Source of the DNA: an uncultured Acidimicrobiaceae bacterium
Lineage (GTDB): Bacteria > Actinomycetota > Acidimicrobiia > Spongiisociales > UBA5794
DNA length: 8,077 nt
Assembly: GCA_947258635.1 (NCBI GenBank)
Contig: CAMYJM010000128.1
Coordinates: 1 to 8,077 of the forward strand
Direction: 5' to 3'
Shown here: positions 6,324 through 8,077 of the stretch, one piece after another
Layout: the number at the start of each line of letters is the position of its first letter
Numbering within the stretch: position 1 is the first letter of the stretch
The notes under the pieces: model-generated
Seen by the model: only the letters and a program-made list of their open reading frames with translations
Told to the model about the DNA's origin: nothing
The model's database searches: none
Translations under genes and position numbers: made by a program

Positions 6324-7544
6324 TTACGGGTCGACGATCTTCATTACGACTCCGGCGGTGCCCACCGGAGTGAATCCCGGCTGGCCCAGGACGTATAGCT
6401 CCCCGCGGCGGTCCTGGCCGAAGCCCGTGATCTGCACCTCGAGGCCGGTCGGCCCAACCGGGTTGAGCTCCGCGATCGAACCGTCGCTCGTCAGGTGGAA
6501 CAACCGTCTCAGCCAATCGCCGAACACGTACGAGTCGCGGAGCGCCTCGACCTTATTGCCCCGGTACATGAATCCACCGGTAACCGAGATACCTTCATCA
6601 TGGTCATACTCAGCGACCGGGTCGATCATGCCGGCCGGAACCCCGGGCGAGAAGTCAGTCGTGAAACCGCGCTCGCTTCCGTTCATGTCGAAGAGGAAGC
6701 TGCCTTCCTTCACCGGCCAGCCGTAGTTGCCTCCGCTGACGACGACGTCGATCTCTTCGATGTCGTTCTGACCGACGTCGGCGGCAATCAAGCGACCCGT
6801 TTCGGAGTCGAATGAGAATCGGTACGGGTTGCGGAACCCGTAGGCGAATATCTCATCGGCGCCTTGGTCGCCGACAAAGGGATTGTCTGCCGGGATCCCG
6901 TATGCACCGTTGGCCGAATTCGCCCCCATTGGATCGATCCGCAGGATCTTCCCCAAGACGTTGCCGTCGCTGAGGTCCTGCCCGTTGCCACCGGCCGCGT
7001 GTCCGTCGCCCTGGTCGTCGGCCGCACCACCATCACCGACGGCGATGTACAACATGGCGTCCGGACCGAAATTGATGGCTATCGTCGAGAAGTCGGCCGG
7101 GCCCGAGGCCGGCTCCGACGTATAGGTGTAGATGAGCCCGTTCTTCCGGTACTCGGGGTGGAACGCCAGGCCCAGCAGGCCACGCTCGTCGAAGGACCCG
7201 GGGCCGAATGCACCGAGGGGCACCAACAAGCCAAGGCCATCGGCGCCGACGTCGAGGACCGTGAGCCGGTCGGGGACGGTGCGGTTCTTGCCGGGATCCA
7301 GCTTGATGGCCGTGATCGTGCCGACCTGGTCGACCACGAAGAGCCGATGGTTGTCGCCGGGGGCATTGATGGCCCAGACCGGCGACGTGAATCCCGTGGC
7401 CACGGTCTCGAGCGCGAACGCGGCATCCGATGCCGGTATCTCGTCGACGATCACGTCTTCGTGGACGGCGAGCGCCGTGGTCACCGAGCTGAACAAGACC
7501 ACGATCGCGAGGTACGCGATCGTGGTGAGCCGAAACTTCCTCAT
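6324..7544 (-). CDS. Exported PQQ-type glucose/sorbosone dehydrogenase-like protein, apparently missing its catalytic-His segment
   Basis: A secreted six-bladed-propeller protein of the GSDH (soluble aldose dehydrogenase) family, whose active members oxidise sugars with PQQ and calcium. It has 406 residues from ATG 7544, preceded by AAGGAGGGACC; the upstream in-frame ATG at 7601 is rejected. Residues 1-26 are a signal peptide (core YLAIVVLFSSVTTALA). Family signatures include GFTSPVWAI (51-59), ERGLLGLAFHPEY (120-132), GPDAMLYIAVGDGG (160-173), GKILRIDP (198-205), the PQQ-arginine region YGFRNPYRF (235-243, R238), GGNYGW (271-276) and AEYDHDEGI (311-319). Relatives normally read ...FST- then about 40-60 residues including an N-H-N-G-G motif with the catalytic base -then FGPDGMLY. 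Here FST (152-154) runs straight into IAINFGPDAMLY. The loss is in frame, so the product may fold but should be catalytically impaired. Assembly error is possible. The hairpin at 6241-6269 probably ends its transcript. Confidence 0.88.
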   Translation of the reverse strand: MRKFRLTTIAYLAIVVLFSSVTTALAVHEDVIVDEIPASDAAFALETVATGFTSPVWAINAPGDNHRLFVVDQVGTITAIKLDPGKNRTVPDRLTVLDVGADGLGLLVPLGAFGPGSFDERGLLGLAFHPEYRKNGLIYTYTSEPASGPADFSTIAINFGPDAMLYIAVGDGGAADDQGDGHAAGGNGQDLSDGNVLGKILRIDPMGANSANGAYGIPADNPFVGDQGADEIFAYGFRNPYRFSFDSETGRLIAADVGQNDIEEIDVVVSGGNYGWPVKEGSFLFDMNGSERGFTTDFSPGVPAGMIDPVAEYDHDEGISVTGGFMYRGNKVEALRDSYVFGDWLRRLFHLTSDGSIAELNPVGPTGLEVQITGFGQDRRGELYVLGQPGFTPVGTAGVVMKIVDP

Positions 7545-7546
7545 GG

Positions 7547-7580
7547 TCCCTCCTTCAGGCCGGAGTCTCTGTTGACTCCG
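7547..7580 (-). promoter_or_regulatory. 5' leader of the sugar dehydrogenase: Shine-Dalgarno plus hairpin
   Basis: AAGGAGGGA (7555-7547) lies just upstream of the ATG at 7544 and fixes the start. Five bases further upstream, CGGAGTC-AACAGA-GACTCCG (7580-7561 on the minus strand) is a perfect 7-bp inverted repeat. It could fold in the mRNA leader or act as an operator; the sequence does not distinguish these. Confidence 0.55.
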
Positions 7581-7599
7581 CGGCCGGGTACGTCTACCC

Positions 7600-7627
7600 A
7601 ATACGAAGCGGAGGGAGGGGCGGTTCC
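7600..7627 (-). promoter_or_regulatory. Possible ECF-sigma promoter of the sugar dehydrogenase gene
   Basis: On the minus strand GGAACC (7627-7622) is followed after 16 bases by CGTATT (7605-7600). GGAAC-type -35 elements paired with CGT-type -10 elements are typical of extracytoplasmic-function sigma factors. The position, about 55-80 bases before the start codon, is suitable. Just downstream, GGGTA-GACG-TACCC (7599-7586) is a 5-bp inverted repeat at the expected transcription start. Short motifs like these arise by chance, so this is a suggestion only. Confidence 0.28.
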
Positions 7628-7634
7628 CTCATCT

Positions 7635-7683
7635 GAGATCCGGTCGCCGTCTCCACTCGGATCTCGGCTGATCCACCAGATCA
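7635..7683. repeat. Inverted repeats in the divergent intergenic region
   Basis: GAGATCCG (7635-7642) and CGGATCTC (7658-7665) are perfect 8-bp arms around a 15-base spacer. Next to them TGATC-CACCA-GATCA (7669-7683) is a second, 5-bp inverted repeat. They sit between two divergently transcribed genes, where a shared regulator could bind. No known operator consensus is recognised. Confidence 0.4.
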
Positions 7684-7761
7684 ACGCGATGGTTCCCCGA
7701 AGACCGGTTCGCCCCCGTATCCTCGAAGTATGTTGTTTGGGCGTGGCCCGAGGCAATCGGC

Positions 7762-8077
7762 ATGAGGTGCCGCCGCATGATCATCGCCTCGGCGCTCCTG
7801 ATACTGGTCGCCGCCTGCTCTTCTCGAGATGCCAGTGTGACCGGTCCGCTCTGCCGCCAGACTGGGTCGAGGCTCGTCGAGCTGCCGTTACCGGAGGACC
7901 TGGAGGCAGCGTTCGACCAGGTGGTGGCGGAGGGGATGGCCGCTATGGACGCCGTCGGCGTCACGATCGCGGTGCAGTGTGCCGAGAGCCCCCTTTACGT
8001 CAAAGGCTACGGGAGCGCCGACCTCGCCTCAGGGGTGGCGGCGGCGGCCGAGACGGTTTACGAGATCGGCTCGATCT
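7762..8077 (+). CDS. Beta-lactamase-family serine hydrolase lipoprotein, 5' part only
   Basis: The first 105 residues of an exported lipoprotein resembling the beta-lactamase/class C serine hydrolase family, which includes D,D-peptidases and esterases. The signal peptide is MRCRRMIIASALLILVAAC with lipobox LVAAC, and C19 is the predicted lipidated residue. From about residue 67 the pattern VGVTIAVQC...YVKGYGSADLASGV...TVYEIGSI matches the family's N-terminal strands leading to the active site. S104 (codon 8071-8073) would be the nucleophile of the S-x-x-K motif, and the window ends one base into the third residue of that motif. ATG 7762 is preferred to ATG 7777 because it supplies the basic n-region (RCRR) the signal peptide needs. 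GAGG at 7750-7753 gives eight bases of spacing. The later start would have GAGGTG seven bases upstream, so it is not excluded. The gene is divergent from the sugar dehydrogenase. The substrate cannot be judged from this part. Confidence 0.8.
   Translation, partial: MRCRRMIIASALLILVAACSSRDASVTGPLCRQTGSRLVELPLPEDLEAAFDQVVAEGMAAMDAVGVTIAVQCAESPLYVKGYGSADLASGVAAAAETVYEIGSI

Noticed and set aside
7541..7756. A 71-codon minus-strand open frame upstream of the sugar dehydrogenase
   Set aside because: No recognisable domain, no ribosome binding site, rich in Arg/Pro/Ser, and it overlaps the likely promoter and the leader hairpin.
7629..7964. A 111-codon minus-strand open frame
   Set aside because: It is antisense to the lipoprotein gene, whose lipobox and family motifs support the plus strand.

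Overview
The window is high-GC DNA, with coding thirds strongly biased to G/C. It carries four genes on the minus strand and the start of one divergent gene on the plus strand. Gene content suggests an actinobacterium. The evidence is a class B penicillin-binding protein of the MecA_N/PBP-dimer/transpeptidase type, an exported S8 protease ending in W-S-G-A-S pentapeptide repeats, a PQQ-type sugar dehydrogenase and a serine-hydrolase lipoprotein. The protease layout recalls uncultured Acidimicrobiia-type lineages, but that placement is inference from memory and no marker gene is present.

Layout from left to right. (1) 1-2062, minus: secreted subtilisin-like protease, cut by the left edge inside its C-terminal repeat. 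(2) 2063-2212: spacer with a small hairpin after the upstream gene and an inverted repeat next to the protease ribosome binding site. (3) 2213-5380, minus: a 1055-residue membrane-anchored transpeptidase (PBP) fused in one reading frame to an eight-unit PQQ-like beta-propeller. (4) 5381-5645: spacer with an excellent Shine-Dalgarno but no convincing gene. (5) 5646-6158, minus: a 170-residue Hcp-like (type VI tube) protein ending in eight lysines, with no other secretion-system gene nearby. (6) 6159-6323: spacer with a perfect 12-bp GC-rich hairpin. (7) 6324-7544, minus: exported glucose/sorbosone-dehydrogenase-like protein that appears to lack the segment carrying the catalytic histidine. (8) 7545-7761: divergent regulatory region with several inverted repeats and a possible ECF-sigma promoter. 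(9) 7762-8077, plus: beta-lactamase-family lipoprotein cut by the right edge inside its S-x-x-K motif.

Four of the five products carry export signals or membrane anchors; only the Hcp-like protein is leaderless. The common theme is the cell envelope: a cell-wall transpeptidase, an extracellular protease, a penicillin-binding-like hydrolase and a periplasmic or extracellular propeller enzyme. The spacers of 150-265 bp between genes, each gene with its own Shine-Dalgarno, argue for separate or loosely coupled transcription rather than one tight operon.

The best candidates for something new are the PBP/beta-propeller fusion, the orphan Hcp-like protein with a polylysine tail, and the sugar dehydrogenase with a precise in-frame loss of its active-site segment. 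I see no CRISPR array, tRNA, rRNA, insertion sequence or attachment site.
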